Positions 37,780-47,065 of a stretch of 64,000 nt of DNA are shown here, piece by piece. The position numbers and the translations under genes are program-made. This DNA is from Romboutsia lituseburensis DSM 797 (GTDB lineage: Bacteria > Bacillota > Clostridia > Peptostreptococcales > Peptostreptococcaceae). The notes beneath the pieces are model-generated. The model saw nothing but the letters and a program-made list of their open reading frames with translations. It had not been told where the DNA came from and searched no databases. The stretch covers positions 186,001 to 250,000 of the forward strand of contig NZ_FNGW01000005.1 in assembly GCF_900103615.1 (NCBI RefSeq). The letters run 5' to 3'. Each line of letters starts with the position of its first letter. Position 1 is the first letter of the stretch.

Positions 37780-38133
37780 TTAGTTAGGAAGCATTAGCTC
37801 ACCTGTATAAATATTTATTTTATGAACACCTATACTATGGTCATGCTCTCCAACATCTTCGGATTCATCTTTCAATACTACATCTACTATATATTCTTCT
37901 CCAACTTTCTTTATATCTTCTTTTGATACAGATATATAATCACCATATTCAGCTTCTAGAATTTTAATTGCATATTCCTTAGAAAGAGGATTCACTTTAT
38001 CTTTATAATTTGATTCACTATAAATATTGCTCTCTACTTTAGATTCTTCTTTCTGTTTACTATTTACTATTGCAGTAAAACCTAATAAAAAAGTTGCTAT
38101 AACTACTAAAGATATTATTTTTTTATTTTTCAT
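37780..38133 (-). CDS. Hypothetical exported protein
   Basis: A 117-residue protein I do not recognise. Residues 1-4 are basic, 5-24 form a hydrophobic signal or anchor (ISLVVIATFLLGFTAIV) without a lipobox cysteine, and the rest is hydrophilic and acidic, ending EHDHSIGVHKINIYTGELML. The pattern EYAIKILEAEYGDY...VGEEYIVDVVL resembles small PepSY-like folds, but that is a weak impression. It has its own terminator and lies between fbp and nifJ. Confidence 0.7.
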   Translation of the reverse strand: MKNKKIISLVVIATFLLGFTAIVNSKQKEESKVESNIYSESNYKDKVNPLSKEYAIKILEAEYGDYISVSKEDIKKVGEEYIVDVVLKDESEDVGEHDHSIGVHKINIYTGELMLPN

Positions 38134-38360
38134 ATTGAATTACCTTTCTTTTAGATTTTTAATGTAATTACTTCTTTAATCAGAATGTATTTTTATAAAT
38201 TTCATTTTATTTTAAAACAAGTCTATAGCTTATACTATTGTATATTAGTCATAAAAACCAAAATTCCTTTATTTTATAAATACGACAATATTCTACCATT
38301 CTTTAATATAAATGTATAATCATTTAAATCAATTAATTAATTTAATCTAAATTTTTTAAC

Positions 38361-38391
38361 AAAAAAAGGATGAACTAAAAGTTCATCCTTT
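38361..38391 (-). terminator. Terminator after nifJ
   Basis: AAAGGATGAACT (38365-38376), three-base loop, exact complement (38380-38391), then T7 on the minus strand. Confidence 0.9.
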
Positions 38392-38413
38392 AATATATTT
38401 ACTATAATTTTTA

Positions 38414-41400
38414 TTAGCAGTTTTCAGCTAATCTCTTATAGTTATTGTATCTTTCATTAGCATTTTCCTCAGCTGATGTAAATAACTCGTCAGCTATTTC
38501 TGGGAATTGCTTAGCTATTGCAGCATATCTTACTTGACCTAGTAAGAAGTCTCTGAAACTTTCTGTTGGTTCTTTAGAATCTAATGTAAATGGATTCTTA
38601 CCTTGAACTTTTAGAGTTGGGTTGTATCTGTATAAGTGCCAGTATCCAGCCTTAACAGCTTTTTCTATATTAGCTTGAGCTCTACCCATACCTTCTTTTA
38701 TACCATGAGATATACATGGAGAATAAGCTATTATTAATGATGGTCCATCATAAGCCTCAGCTTCTAATACTGCCTTCATTAATTGGTTCTTATCTGCACC
38801 CATACCTACTTGTGCAACATATACATTTCCGTAACTCATTGCCATCATACCTAAGTCTTTCTTCTTAGATCTCTTACCAGCAGCAGCGAACTTAGCCATT
38901 GCAGCAACTGGAGTTGACTTAGAAGCTTGACCTCCTGTATTTGAATATATTTCTGTATCAAATACAAGTACGTTTACATTTTCTCCTGAAGCAAGAACAT
39001 GATCTAATCCACCGTATCCGATGTCATAAGCCCATCCATCTCCTCCAAGTATCCATTGAGATCTCTTAACTAGGTAATCTTTTCTCTCATCTATTTCTTT
39101 TAATAATGGTTTTATTTCTTCGCTTGCGCAACCACAATCATCAGTTAAAACTTTTAATACTTTATCAGATGCCACTTTAGAAGCTTCAGCATCATCTTTA
39201 CCTTCTAACCATGCAGTGAATGCTTCTTTTGCACAATCACATATCTCCATAGTTAATAAAGTTTCCATATTATCAGCTATTTTGTTTCTCATTTGTTTAA
39301 CAGCTAACATCATTCCGTATCCATATTCAGCATTGTCCTCAAATAATGAGTTTGCCCAAGATGGACCTTTACCTTCATGGTTAACAGTGTATGGAGTTGA
39401 TGGTGCAGATCCTCCCCAGATTGAAGAACATCCAGTAGCATTTGCTATCATCATTCTATCCCCAAATAATTGAGTCACTAACTTAATGTATGGAGTTTCT
39501 CCACATCCAGCACAAGCTCCTGAGAATTCCATTAATGGCTGTCTAAATTGACTTCCTTTAACTGTATTTGGAGCCATTACATCTACCTTTGGAGATACTT
39601 TTTCAGTATCAACTGCAAATGCCCAGTTTTCTACTTCAACTTCTTGAGTATCAAGAGGTTTCATAACTAAAGCTTTTTGCTTAGCTGGACAGATGTCTGC
39701 ACAGTTTCCGCATCCTGTACAATCCATTGGACTTACTTGCATTCTATATTGTAGTCCTTCTAATCCTTTACCTATTGCTTTCTTAGTATTGAAGTTTTCA
39801 GGAGCATTATTTGCTTCTTCTTCATTTACTAATACTGGTCTTATACATGCATGTGGACATACATAAGCACATTGGTTACATTGTATACAGTTGTCTACTA
39901 TCCATTCAGGAACATTTACTGCTATACCTCTCTTTTCGTATGCAGCTGTACCACATGGGAATGTACCATCTTCTATTCCATTGAATGCACTTACTGGTAA
40001 AGAATCTCCTTCTTGTGCGTTCATTGGTCTTAATATATTTTTGATGAATTCTGGCTCATCAGAATCTACTGCCATTTCTAACTCTTCTGCATTTGCCCAG
40101 TTAGATGGAGCATCTATTTTAACTAATGCATTCATACCTGCTTCAACAGCATCAAAGTTCATCTTAACAATTTTTTCGCCTTTTTTACCGTAAGCTTTGT
40201 TTATAGAATCTTTTAAGTGTTCTACAGCTTGCTCTGTAGGTATTATTTCAGCTAATTTGAAGAATGCAGATTGCATTATCATATTTATTCTTGTTCCAAG
40301 ACCTATTTCTTGAGCTATCTTAGTAGCATTTACAGTGTAGAAGTTTATTTCTTTTTCAGCTATGAATTTTTTCATTTTTGCTGGTAAGTTAGCTTCTAAC
40401 TCTTCAGGACTCCATATAGTGTTAAGTACGAATGTACCACCTTTTTTAAGTCCTTTTAGTAAATCATATTGATTAACATATGATTGATTATGACAAGCTA
40501 TATAATCAGCCTCATCTATTAAATATGTTGATCTTATTGGTTCATCTCCAAATCTTAAGTGAGACATAGTTATACCACCAGATTTCTTAGAGTCATATGC
40601 AAAGTAAGCTTGAGCATATTTGTCAGTGTGGTCTCCTATTATTTTTATAGCTTGCTTATTAGCTCCAACAGTACCATCAGAACCTAATCCCCAGAATTTA
40701 CATCTTATTGTTCCTGGAGTAACAACTTTTATTGTTTCAGATGGAGTTAATGAAGTATTTGTTACATCATCAACTATACCTAATGTAAAGTTATTTCTAG
40801 GCTTATCTGCAACTAAGTTGTCAAATACTGTTTTTATTTCAGATGGAGTAACATCTTTTGATCCTAATCCGTATCTTCCACCTATTATCATAGGAGCATT
40901 TTCAATTTCATAATATGCAGCACGAACATCTAAGTATAATGGCTCTCCTATTGAACCAGGTTCCTTAGTTCTATCAAGTACACATATTCTCTTTGCAGAA
41001 GCAGGTATAGCTTCTAATAAATGCTTAGTTGAGAATGGTCTAAATAAATGAACTTTAACTAAACCGAAGTTTCCGCCTTTAGCATTTACATAATCTATAG
41101 TTTCTTCTATTGCTTCTGTAACAGATCCCATAGCTATAACTATGTTTTCTGCATTTTCTGGTCCATAGTAATCGAATAATCCATGTTTTCTTCCAGTTAA
41201 TTCGCTCATTTGATTCATATACTTTTCAACTATTCCTACTATATCATTGTAGTACTTGTTTGAAGCTTCTCTAGTTTGGAAGTATATATCTGGATTTTGA
41301 GCAGTACCACGAGTAACAGGATGGTTTGGAGATAAAGCTTTATTTCTAAATGCTTCAACTGCTTCCATGTTTAATAGTTTTGCATAATCTTCTGTCTCTA

Positions 41401-41956
41401 ATAATTCAACCTTTTGAATTTCATGTGATGTTCTAAATCCATCGAAGAAATGTATAAATGGTAATTTACCTTCTATAGCAGCTAAGTGTGCAACAGGTGC
41501 TATATCAGCAACTTCTTGAACTGATCCAGAAGCTAATAATACGCATCCAGTTTGACGAGCACTCATAACGTCTTGATGGTCACCAAATATAGATAATGCT
41601 TGAGATGCAAGAGCACGAGCACTTACGTGGAATACTCCTGGAAGTAACTCTCCTGCAACTTTATACATGTTAGGTATCATTAATAATAATCCTTGTGATG
41701 CAGTGAATGTTGTAGTTAAAGCACCAGCTTGTAGTGAACCGTGGAATGCTCCAGCAGCCCCTGCTTCTGATTGCATCTCTACAACGCTAACCTTTTGTCC
41801 GAATATATTTTTTCTCCCTTGAGCAGCCCATTCGTCAACCACTTCAGCCATGTTTGAAGATGGTGTTATTGGGTATATAGCAGCTACATCTGTAAATGCA
41901 TAAGCAACATGTGCTGCAGCTGTATTTCCGTCAAGTGTTTTCATAAATTTAGCCAT
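38414..41956 (-). CDS. nifJ: Pyruvate:ferredoxin (flavodoxin) oxidoreductase
   Basis: A homodimeric, oxygen-sensitive enzyme converting pyruvate and CoA to acetyl-CoA, CO2 and reduced ferredoxin, the main pyruvate outlet in clostridial fermentation. The 1180-residue single chain has the fused domain order: pyrimidine-binding and transketolase-like domains, a gamma domain, two 4Fe-4S clusters (CIQCNQCAYVC and CTGCGNCADIC), a third cluster formed by CAGCG, CSS and a CGCA-type cysteine, and the TPP site GDGWAYDIG with YSNTGGQASKSTP. A strong binding site (AAGGAGG) precedes the ATG at 41956. Confidence 0.97.
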   Translation of the reverse strand: MAKFMKTLDGNTAAAHVAYAFTDVAAIYPITPSSNMAEVVDEWAAQGRKNIFGQKVSVVEMQSEAGAAGAFHGSLQAGALTTTFTASQGLLLMIPNMYKVAGELLPGVFHVSARALASQALSIFGDHQDVMSARQTGCVLLASGSVQEVADIAPVAHLAAIEGKLPFIHFFDGFRTSHEIQKVELLETEDYAKLLNMEAVEAFRNKALSPNHPVTRGTAQNPDIYFQTREASNKYYNDIVGIVEKYMNQMSELTGRKHGLFDYYGPENAENIVIAMGSVTEAIEETIDYVNAKGGNFGLVKVHLFRPFSTKHLLEAIPASAKRICVLDRTKEPGSIGEPLYLDVRAAYYEIENAPMIIGGRYGLGSKDVTPSEIKTVFDNLVADKPRNNFTLGIVDDVTNTSLTPSETIKVVTPGTIRCKFWGLGSDGTVGANKQAIKIIGDHTDKYAQAYFAYDSKKSGGITMSHLRFGDEPIRSTYLIDEADYIACHNQSYVNQYDLLKGLKKGGTFVLNTIWSPEELEANLPAKMKKFIAEKEINFYTVNATKIAQEIGLGTRINMIMQSAFFKLAEIIPTEQAVEHLKDSINKAYGKKGEKIVKMNFDAVEAGMNALVKIDAPSNWANAEELEMAVDSDEPEFIKNILRPMNAQEGDSLPVSAFNGIEDGTFPCGTAAYEKRGIAVNVPEWIVDNCIQCNQCAYVCPHACIRPVLVNEEEANNAPENFNTKKAIGKGLEGLQYRMQVSPMDCTGCGNCADICPAKQKALVMKPLDTQEVEVENWAFAVDTEKVSPKVDVMAPNTVKGSQFRQPLMEFSGACAGCGETPYIKLVTQLFGDRMMIANATGCSSIWGGSAPSTPYTVNHEGKGPSWANSLFEDNAEYGYGMMLAVKQMRNKIADNMETLLTMEICDCAKEAFTAWLEGKDDAEASKVASDKVLKVLTDDCGCASEEIKPLLKEIDERKDYLVKRSQWILGGDGWAYDIGYGGLDHVLASGENVNVLVFDTEIYSNTGGQASKSTPVAAMAKFAAAGKRSKKKDLGMMAMSYGNVYVAQVGMGADKNQLMKAVLEAEAYDGPSLIIAYSPCISHGIKEGMGRAQANIEKAVKAGYWHLYRYNPTLKVQGKNPFTLDSKEPTESFRDFLLGQVRYAAIAKQFPEIADELFTSAEENANERYNNYKRLAENC

Positions 41957-42269
41957 AATGTGTATCCTCCTTATTTATTACTCTTATGTACTCAAATGTT
42001 TTAACATAAGCAATGTGTATCGTTAATTCAATGTACATACAAATACATTGTATTCCCCCAATACACAAGTATTACATAATTATAAAATATTACATAATAA
42101 ACAAAATATTCTATATATTACTAAAATAATCCTTCTTTTTTGTTTATAAAATAATATATTTAATTTTTAATTTTTTTTTATAAATAAATTTTTTATTATT
42201 GCATTAGTTATATACCCAACAAATAATAAGTTTAATCACCTAAGCTAAAAAATATGTCATTATTTGTTT
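41957..42269. promoter_or_regulatory. nifJ upstream region with CAATGTA repeats
   Basis: Between nifJ and deoC. It holds a 7-bp dyad CAATGTA (42029-42035) / TACATTG (42044-42050) and a further related CAATGTGTA at 42011-42019. A minus-strand TTGAAT with a TATGTT 17 bases on is a possible promoter. No Rex-type TTGTTAA..TTAACAA was found. The rest is AT-rich and featureless. Confidence 0.4.
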
Positions 42270-42941
42270 TTAATAATCACTTTTACTTATTTGACCACTT
42301 ACTATTGCTATTGATGCACTAGCTCCTATTCTACTAGCTCCTGCTTCTATAACAGCTATTGCATCCTTTTCACATCTAACTCCACCAGAAGCTTTAACTC
42401 CTATATTTTCTCCTACTGTTTCTCTCATTAACTTTATATCTTCAGGAGTAGATCCACCTGTCCCAAATCCAGTTGAAGTCTTAACATAATCAGTTCCTGC
42501 CTTAACAGCTAACTCACATGCTATTTTCTTTTCTTCATCTGTTAAATAACAAGTCTCGATTATAACTTTTACTAATGCAGCTTTATTTGCAGCATCTACT
42601 ACTGCTTTTATATCTCTTTCTACTAATTCGTAGTTTTTATCTTTTAAAGCTCCTATATTTATAACCATATCTACTTCGTCTGCACCTTTAGCTATAGCAT
42701 CTTTTGTTTCGAATGCTTTAACTTCTGGAGTATTTGCTCCTAAAGGGAAACCTATTACTGTACAAACCTTAACATCACTGCCTTGTAATTCTTTTTTTAC
42801 AAGTTCTATTTGAGTAGGATTTACACATACTGAGAAAAATCCATATTCTTTTGCTTCGCTACATATTTTCACAACTTCTTCCTTAGTAGCCGTTGCTTTT
42901 AATATTGTATGATCTATCATTTTTGCTATTTTATTATTCAT
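42270..42941 (-). CDS. deoC: Deoxyribose-phosphate aldolase
   Basis: DeoC cleaves 2-deoxyribose 5-phosphate to acetaldehyde and glyceraldehyde 3-phosphate in nucleoside catabolism. The 223-residue TIM-barrel protein begins [19 protein letters not shown], has [12 protein letters not shown] and the Schiff-base lysine K154 in [13 protein letters not shown], with the proton-relay lysine in GVKASGGVR. It is alone here, without the usual deoxynucleoside genes. The ATG at 42941 follows AAAGGAGAA. Confidence 0.95.
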   Translation of the reverse strand: MNNKIAKMIDHTILKATATKEEVVKICSEAKEYGFFSVCVNPTQIELVKKELQGSDVKVCTVIGFPLGANTPEVKAFETKDAIAKGADEVDMVINIGALKDKNYELVERDIKAVVDAANKAALVKVIIETCYLTDEEKKIACELAVKAGTDYVKTSTGFGTGGSTPEDIKLMRETVGENIGVKASGGVRCEKDAIAVIEAGASRIGASASIAIVSGQISKSDY

Positions 42942-43155
42942 TTATGTATTCTCCTTTTTTTACACTAAAGTTTATATTATTCCATAATATGTTATCATAT
43001 TACGAAAACTATATAAACTTATTTTTTCCTAGAGAATATTTAGCATTCATGATTTTTCATTAGATTTTTTATTTGGGTAATATTTATATTTATATGATAG
43101 ACCTTGCATATCATTGTAACAAGTAGGCACTTTATTTATATGTAGGATATTTTTT

Positions 43156-43187
43156 TATATATAGTATACTTTTTGATACTATATATA
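43156..43187. other. AT-rich hairpin in the deoC-hxlR intergenic region
   Basis: A 12-bp perfect dyad TATATATAGTAT (43156-43167) / ATACTATATATA (43176-43187), eight-base loop, in the 497-base gap 42942-43438. On the plus strand T5 follows. The same gap holds a TATAAT at 43313-43318, probably the hxlR -10 box, without a good -35. I see no other structure or frame there. Confidence 0.5.
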
Positions 43188-43438
43188 TTTTTGTATACTT
43201 TTAATTTGAATTTTATTGTAGTTCAGTAATTTCAATTATCTAGGCTATATTTATATAATTAATATAGTCTATTAGGATTCAAAATGGATTTTATATATGA
43301 TTAGTTTTGTGTTATAATTAGTAAAATTAAATTTACATATTTTAGAATTTATTGGTTAAATTTTACTTTATAATTTATATTTTGATAAATTTTAATATTC
43401 ATTGTAAATATAATTATCTATTAAGAGAGGTGCTCATT

Positions 43439-43813
43439 ATGGAAAAAGCTTTAACTTATCATCATAAATGCCATATGAATAATCGTTGTGCCAAATACAA
43501 CACATGTCCAATGATTTTATTTCATAAATTAGTTTCAGGTAAATGGAAAATTCTAATCCTTTGGTATTTAAGTAGTGGATGTCTTAGGTTTAGCGAAATT
43601 AAAAGAAAGTTACCTGATGTGACTCAGAAAATGTTGACTAATCAACTCAGAAGTCTTGAGGAAGATGGGTTAGTTCATAGAGAAGTTTTTCCTGTAATAC
43701 CTCCAAAAGTGGAATACAGCTTAACTGAAATGGGCGAAAAAATGATTCCCTTGCTAGAACAAATGTATAATTATGGAATAGAATACGGAGAATCTATTAA
43801 ACATTCTAAATAG
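43439..43813 (+). CDS. HxlR family transcriptional regulator
   Basis: A 124-residue winged-helix regulator of the HxlR family: HKLVSGKWKILILWYLSSG, LRFSEIKRKLPDVTQKMLT and EYSLTEMGEKMIPLL are the family's core elements. The N-terminus carries three cysteines (CHMNNRCAKYNTC, 11-23); HxlR proteins often use an N-terminal cysteine to sense aldehydes or thiol stress. The ATG at 43439 has AGAGAGGTG upstream; the frame extends 29 codons earlier but that part is AT-rich and lacks family similarity. No target gene is divergent next to it except deoC 500 bases away. Confidence 0.9.
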   Translation: MEKALTYHHKCHMNNRCAKYNTCPMILFHKLVSGKWKILILWYLSSGCLRFSEIKRKLPDVTQKMLTNQLRSLEEDGLVHREVFPVIPPKVEYSLTEMGEKMIPLLEQMYNYGIEYGESIKHSK

Positions 43814-43876
43814 TTTTTATTAATTTTTTACTAAAAATGCAAATAAAAATTTTCTTTGCTTCAGTAACTGTGTGTC

Positions 43877-43914
43877 GTTAACGGCTTCACCCGTTGCTTA
43901 AAATATATTTTTTA
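43877..43914. repeat. Diverged intergenic repeat, copy A
   Basis: A short hairpin AACGG-CTTCAC-CCGTT (43880-43895) followed by AAAATATATTTTTTAT. A related sequence lies at 49377-49415, and possibly a third at 57025-57060. Confidence 0.45.
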
Positions 43915-43992
43915 TGTTATTCATAATCTTTATTATCACTAAGTTCTAATTATTATGTATAGATTTTTAGGTATAATAATTTCCTTAAACGT

Positions 43993-44023
43993 AAAAAAAG
44001 CTATCTCCTAATGAGATAGCTTT
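43993..44023 (-). terminator. Terminator after pduL
   Basis: AAAGCTATCTC (43997-44007), five-base loop, complement (44013-44023), T7 on the minus strand. Confidence 0.9.
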
Positions 44024-44036
44024 CTATTATATATAA

Positions 44037-44606
44037 TTATTCAGCTATTAATTCTACTTCTTCACCATTTCTAACACCTGCAGCGTTTCCTTCTTCAACG
44101 TCAACGTGCATTTCTAAAGCGAAGTTTGCATTAGCTCTAACTAATACATTTTCAAATACTACAGCTCTTGGTCCGAAAGTTCTAACTTTTACTATTTGCT
44201 TATCAGCTACACCGAACTTAGCTGCATCATCAAGGCTCATATGTATATGTCTAGATGCAACTATTACACCTTCTGATAATTCAACTTCTCCAGCTGGTCC
44301 TACTAATTTAACACCAGGAGTACCTGCTATATCTCCAGATTCTTTTATTGGAGCTTTAACCCCTAAAGTAAATCCATCTGCTAAAGATATTTCTACTTGT
44401 GTATTTGGTCTAGCTGGTCCTAAAACTCTAACACCTTTTATAGTTCCTTTTGGTCCTACTAAATCAACTTTTTCTTCACAAGCATATTGACCTGGTTGAG
44501 ATAATGGCTTGAAATGAGTTAACTCATGTCCAGCTCCGAATAATGTTTCTATATCAGCTTGACTTAAATGAACGTGTTTATTTGATAATGCTATTGGTAA
44601 TTTCAT
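44037..44606 (-). CDS. pduL: Phosphate propanoyl/acetyl transferase PduL
   Basis: A 189-residue PduL-type phosphotransacylase converting acyl-CoA and phosphate to acyl phosphate and CoA. The two beta-barrel repeats and zinc-binding histidines are visible in SNKHVHLSQAD, SRHIHMSLDDA and LEMHVDVEEGN. The N-terminus starts directly at the catalytic domain (MKLPIALSNKHVHL), without the encapsulation peptide of microcompartment forms, and no Pdu or Eut genes surround it. A cytosolic role making acetyl phosphate from the acetyl-CoA of pyruvate fermentation is likely. Confidence 0.93.
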   Translation of the reverse strand: MKLPIALSNKHVHLSQADIETLFGAGHELTHFKPLSQPGQYACEEKVDLVGPKGTIKGVRVLGPARPNTQVEISLADGFTLGVKAPIKESGDIAGTPGVKLVGPAGEVELSEGVIVASRHIHMSLDDAAKFGVADKQIVKVRTFGPRAVVFENVLVRANANFALEMHVDVEEGNAAGVRNGEEVELIAE

Positions 44607-44818
44607 GGAAAAAATCCCTCCTAAATTCTTTTTTTGTATACAACATACAATTATACATAATATTCCTAATTAAATCAAATTATTTTGATAAAAATTTAAT
44701 TTAACGTTCTTTTTCTTACCTGTATCATATTTCTACTTAATATTTGAAAATCCTTTTATACTATTTTGTTAATTATCATTTAAATTTATTCTTTATATAA
44801 AAGGTATTTTTAGGTATA

Positions 44819-45040
44819 TTAATTATCCTCATTTTCATCATCTACATATTCTAATATATCCCCAGGTTGGCATTGTAATATATTACATATTTGATTTAAA
44901 GTAGAAAATCTAATAGCTTTAGCTTTATTATTTTTTAATATAGAAAGATTGGCCATCGTAATCCCTAATTTTTGAGATAATTCCGTTGAGCTCATCTTCC
45001 TTTTTGCCATCATGACATCTAAATTTACTATAATAGCCAT
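44819..45040 (-). CDS. YozG-like HTH regulator (Cro/CI family)
   Basis: A 73-residue helix-turn-helix protein (MAIIVNLDVMMAKRKMSSTE, then LSQKLGITMANLSILKNNKA as the DNA-contact helices and LNQICNILQCQPGDILEY). The ATG at 45040 with AAGGAG six bases upstream is preferred to an earlier in-frame ATG inside the neighbouring gene. This small HTH type regularly accompanies a DUF2975 membrane protein, as here; the pair is common in Firmicutes and its role is not established. Confidence 0.88.
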   Translation of the reverse strand: MAIIVNLDVMMAKRKMSSTELSQKLGITMANLSILKNNKAKAIRFSTLNQICNILQCQPGDILEYVDDENEDN

Positions 45041-45050
45041 TTTTTTCTCC

Positions 45051-45539
45051 TTATATTGTTTTATCATTTTCATCTTTTATTTCTATTGCCATTTCAAATA
45101 ACTTGCTCAGAACTACACTTAAAAATCCTATGGCTAATGCTACAAAAGATATTATAACAGATGGTACCAGAGTTAATGCGTAAAAATACATATCAAATAA
45201 GTAATATAATCCAAATTGAACTACATTAAAAATTAAAACTTCACTAAAGGCACACATTGATATTTTTTTCAAATATAAAGGTATATTAGTTGAAAATGGA
45301 TCTTTTTTAGCTATTAAACCACATAGTTTCTTTAAATAAATTAAAGCTATTAAATATGGTATTGCACATATATATATACCTATAGATATATTAATTGGCA
45401 TTTTACTACCAACTACTCCATATGCACTTTTCAATATGGCTGTTATTCCTAATGGAGTAAATAAAAGCAGTATAATAGTTAGTGCAATCCCGATTAAAAC
45501 AATTTTGTCTAAAATATTTTCAGCATACTTTTTATTCAT
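45051..45539 (-). CDS. DUF2975 membrane protein
   Basis: A 162-residue integral membrane protein with four hydrophobic segments (about 10-32, 48-68, 93-112, 120-145), matching DUF2975. Function unknown. It ends ten bases before the HTH gene starts, and the two are clearly one operon. The membrane partner may tether or antagonise the regulator, but this is only inferred. Confidence 0.8.
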   Translation of the reverse strand: MNKKYAENILDKIVLIGIALTIILLLFTPLGITAILKSAYGVVGSKMPINISIGIYICAIPYLIALIYLKKLCGLIAKKDPFSTNIPLYLKKISMCAFSEVLIFNVVQFGLYYLFDMYFYALTLVPSVIISFVALAIGFLSVVLSKLFEMAIEIKDENDKTI

Positions 45540-45754
45540 TTTAACTACCTCTTTTTCTAATTTTAAATATAAAATTTTTAATTTTTTAATAATTAATATT
45601 AATTTGTATAGTTTTTAACATAAATACAATATTAATTTTATAAGTGTATTTTATCACTTATTTTTTTGTTTAGCAATATTTTTTTATTGTTTTTCAATAA
45701 AAAATATATTTTTATTAGCATTTCATATCAGCTATATATTAGGTAGTTTTGCAC

Positions 45755-45800
45755 AAAAATTAGCCATACTTTAATTAAACATTAAAATATGACTAATTTT
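45755..45800 (-). terminator. Terminator after aroA
   Basis: AAAATTAG with CTAATTTT plus CATA/TATG inside, one mismatch, T5 on the minus strand. Confidence 0.75.
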
Positions 45801-45805
45801 CACCG

Positions 45806-47065
45806 TTATTTTGACAGTTGTTTTAATAAATCAAAATATCCAGGGAATGATACATTTACACAATCTTCATCATCTAATTTCACATATCCATCACTAATTA
45901 ATTCAGCAATAGAAAATGCCATAGCAATCCTATGATCTTTAAAAGTTTCTATATTAGCTCCTTTTAACTTAGTCTTTCCTTTTATAACCATTCCATCTTC
46001 AAGCTCTTCTATATCAGCACCCATTAGCTTCAAATTATCTACCATTACTTTTATTCTGTTACTTTCTTTGACTTTTAATTCTTTGGCATCTTTAATAATT
46101 GTAGTTCCTTCAGCTTGTGTCGCTAAAATGGATATTACCGGTATTTCATCAATAAGTCTTGGAATTATATCTTTATCAATTATAGTTGATGTTAAATTTG
46201 GACTATATCTGACTAATAAATCTCCTACTAGCTCTCCACTAACAAATCGTTCATTTAATATTTCTATATTTCCATTCATATTTTTTACTACGTCTAGTAT
46301 CCCAGTTCTTGTTTTATTTAATCCTACATTTTTTATAATAACCTCTGAACCTTCACTTATTAAAGCTCCTACTATTATAAATGCGGCTGAAGATATATCA
46401 CCTGCTACATTTATATCTTGGCTAAACAATTCATTAACTGGATTTATAGTTATACTTAAATCTTCTACTGATATATCAGCGCCAAAAGACTTAAGCATTA
46501 TTTCTGTATGATTTCTGCTTTTTACTTTTTCATGAATAATACTTTTGCCATCAGCATAAAGACTTGCAAGTATTAATGCTGATTTAACTTGAGCTGAAGC
46601 TACTTGCATTTTATAATCTATGGCTTTTAAGTTACCACCATATATCGTTATAGGCGTATAGTTGGCATCATCATTTCCTTCAATATTACACCCCATAAGC
46701 CTAAGTGGATCGGTTACTCTTTTCATAGGTCTTTTAGCTATAGATTCATCTCCTACTAAAGTAGCTTCAAAGTTATTACCTGCTAATATTCCGCTTATTA
46801 ACCTTATAGTAGTTCCTGAATTTCCTACATCTAATATATCACTTGGCTTCTTTAATCCATACAGACCATTTCCTTTTACAAATACATCTTTGTCATTTAT
46901 TTCTATTTCTACGCCCATTTTTCTAAAACAATCTATAGTACTTAAACAATCTTGACCCATTAAAAAATTACTAATTTTGTTTTTTCCTTTTGATATTGAT
47001 GAGAACATTATAGCTCTATGAGATATAGATTTATCTCCTATAAGTTCAAAACTCCCTCTAAGCAT
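45806..47065 (-). CDS. aroA: 3-phosphoshikimate 1-carboxyvinyltransferase (EPSP synthase)
   Basis: AroA condenses shikimate 3-phosphate with PEP, step six of the shikimate pathway. The 419-residue protein has the N-terminal GDKSISHRAIMFSSI, DVGNSGTTIRLISGIL, ASAQVKSALILASL and the C-terminal KESNRIKVMVDNLK and TFKDHRIAMAFSIA, all substrate-contact motifs. The ATG at 47065 overlaps the end of aroB by eight bases, in another frame, with AAGGGAG inside aroB. The N-terminus is short, but the first strand of the fold is present. Confidence 0.96.
   Translation of the reverse strand: MLRGSFELIGDKSISHRAIMFSSISKGKNKISNFLMGQDCLSTIDCFRKMGVEIEINDKDVFVKGNGLYGLKKPSDILDVGNSGTTIRLISGILAGNNFEATLVGDESIAKRPMKRVTDPLRLMGCNIEGNDDANYTPITIYGGNLKAIDYKMQVASAQVKSALILASLYADGKSIIHEKVKSRNHTEIMLKSFGADISVEDLSITINPVNELFSQDINVAGDISSAAFIIVGALISEGSEVIIKNVGLNKTRTGILDVVKNMNGNIEILNERFVSGELVGDLLVRYSPNLTSTIIDKDIIPRLIDEIPVISILATQAEGTTIIKDAKELKVKESNRIKVMVDNLKLMGADIEELEDGMVIKGKTKLKGANIETFKDHRIAMAFSIAELISDGYVKLDDEDCVNVSFPGYFDLLKQLSK

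Noticed and set aside
41957-42060. Rex operator upstream of nifJ
   Set aside because: The TTAACATAAG and GTTAATTC fragments do not form the required TTGTTAA/TTAACAA dyad.
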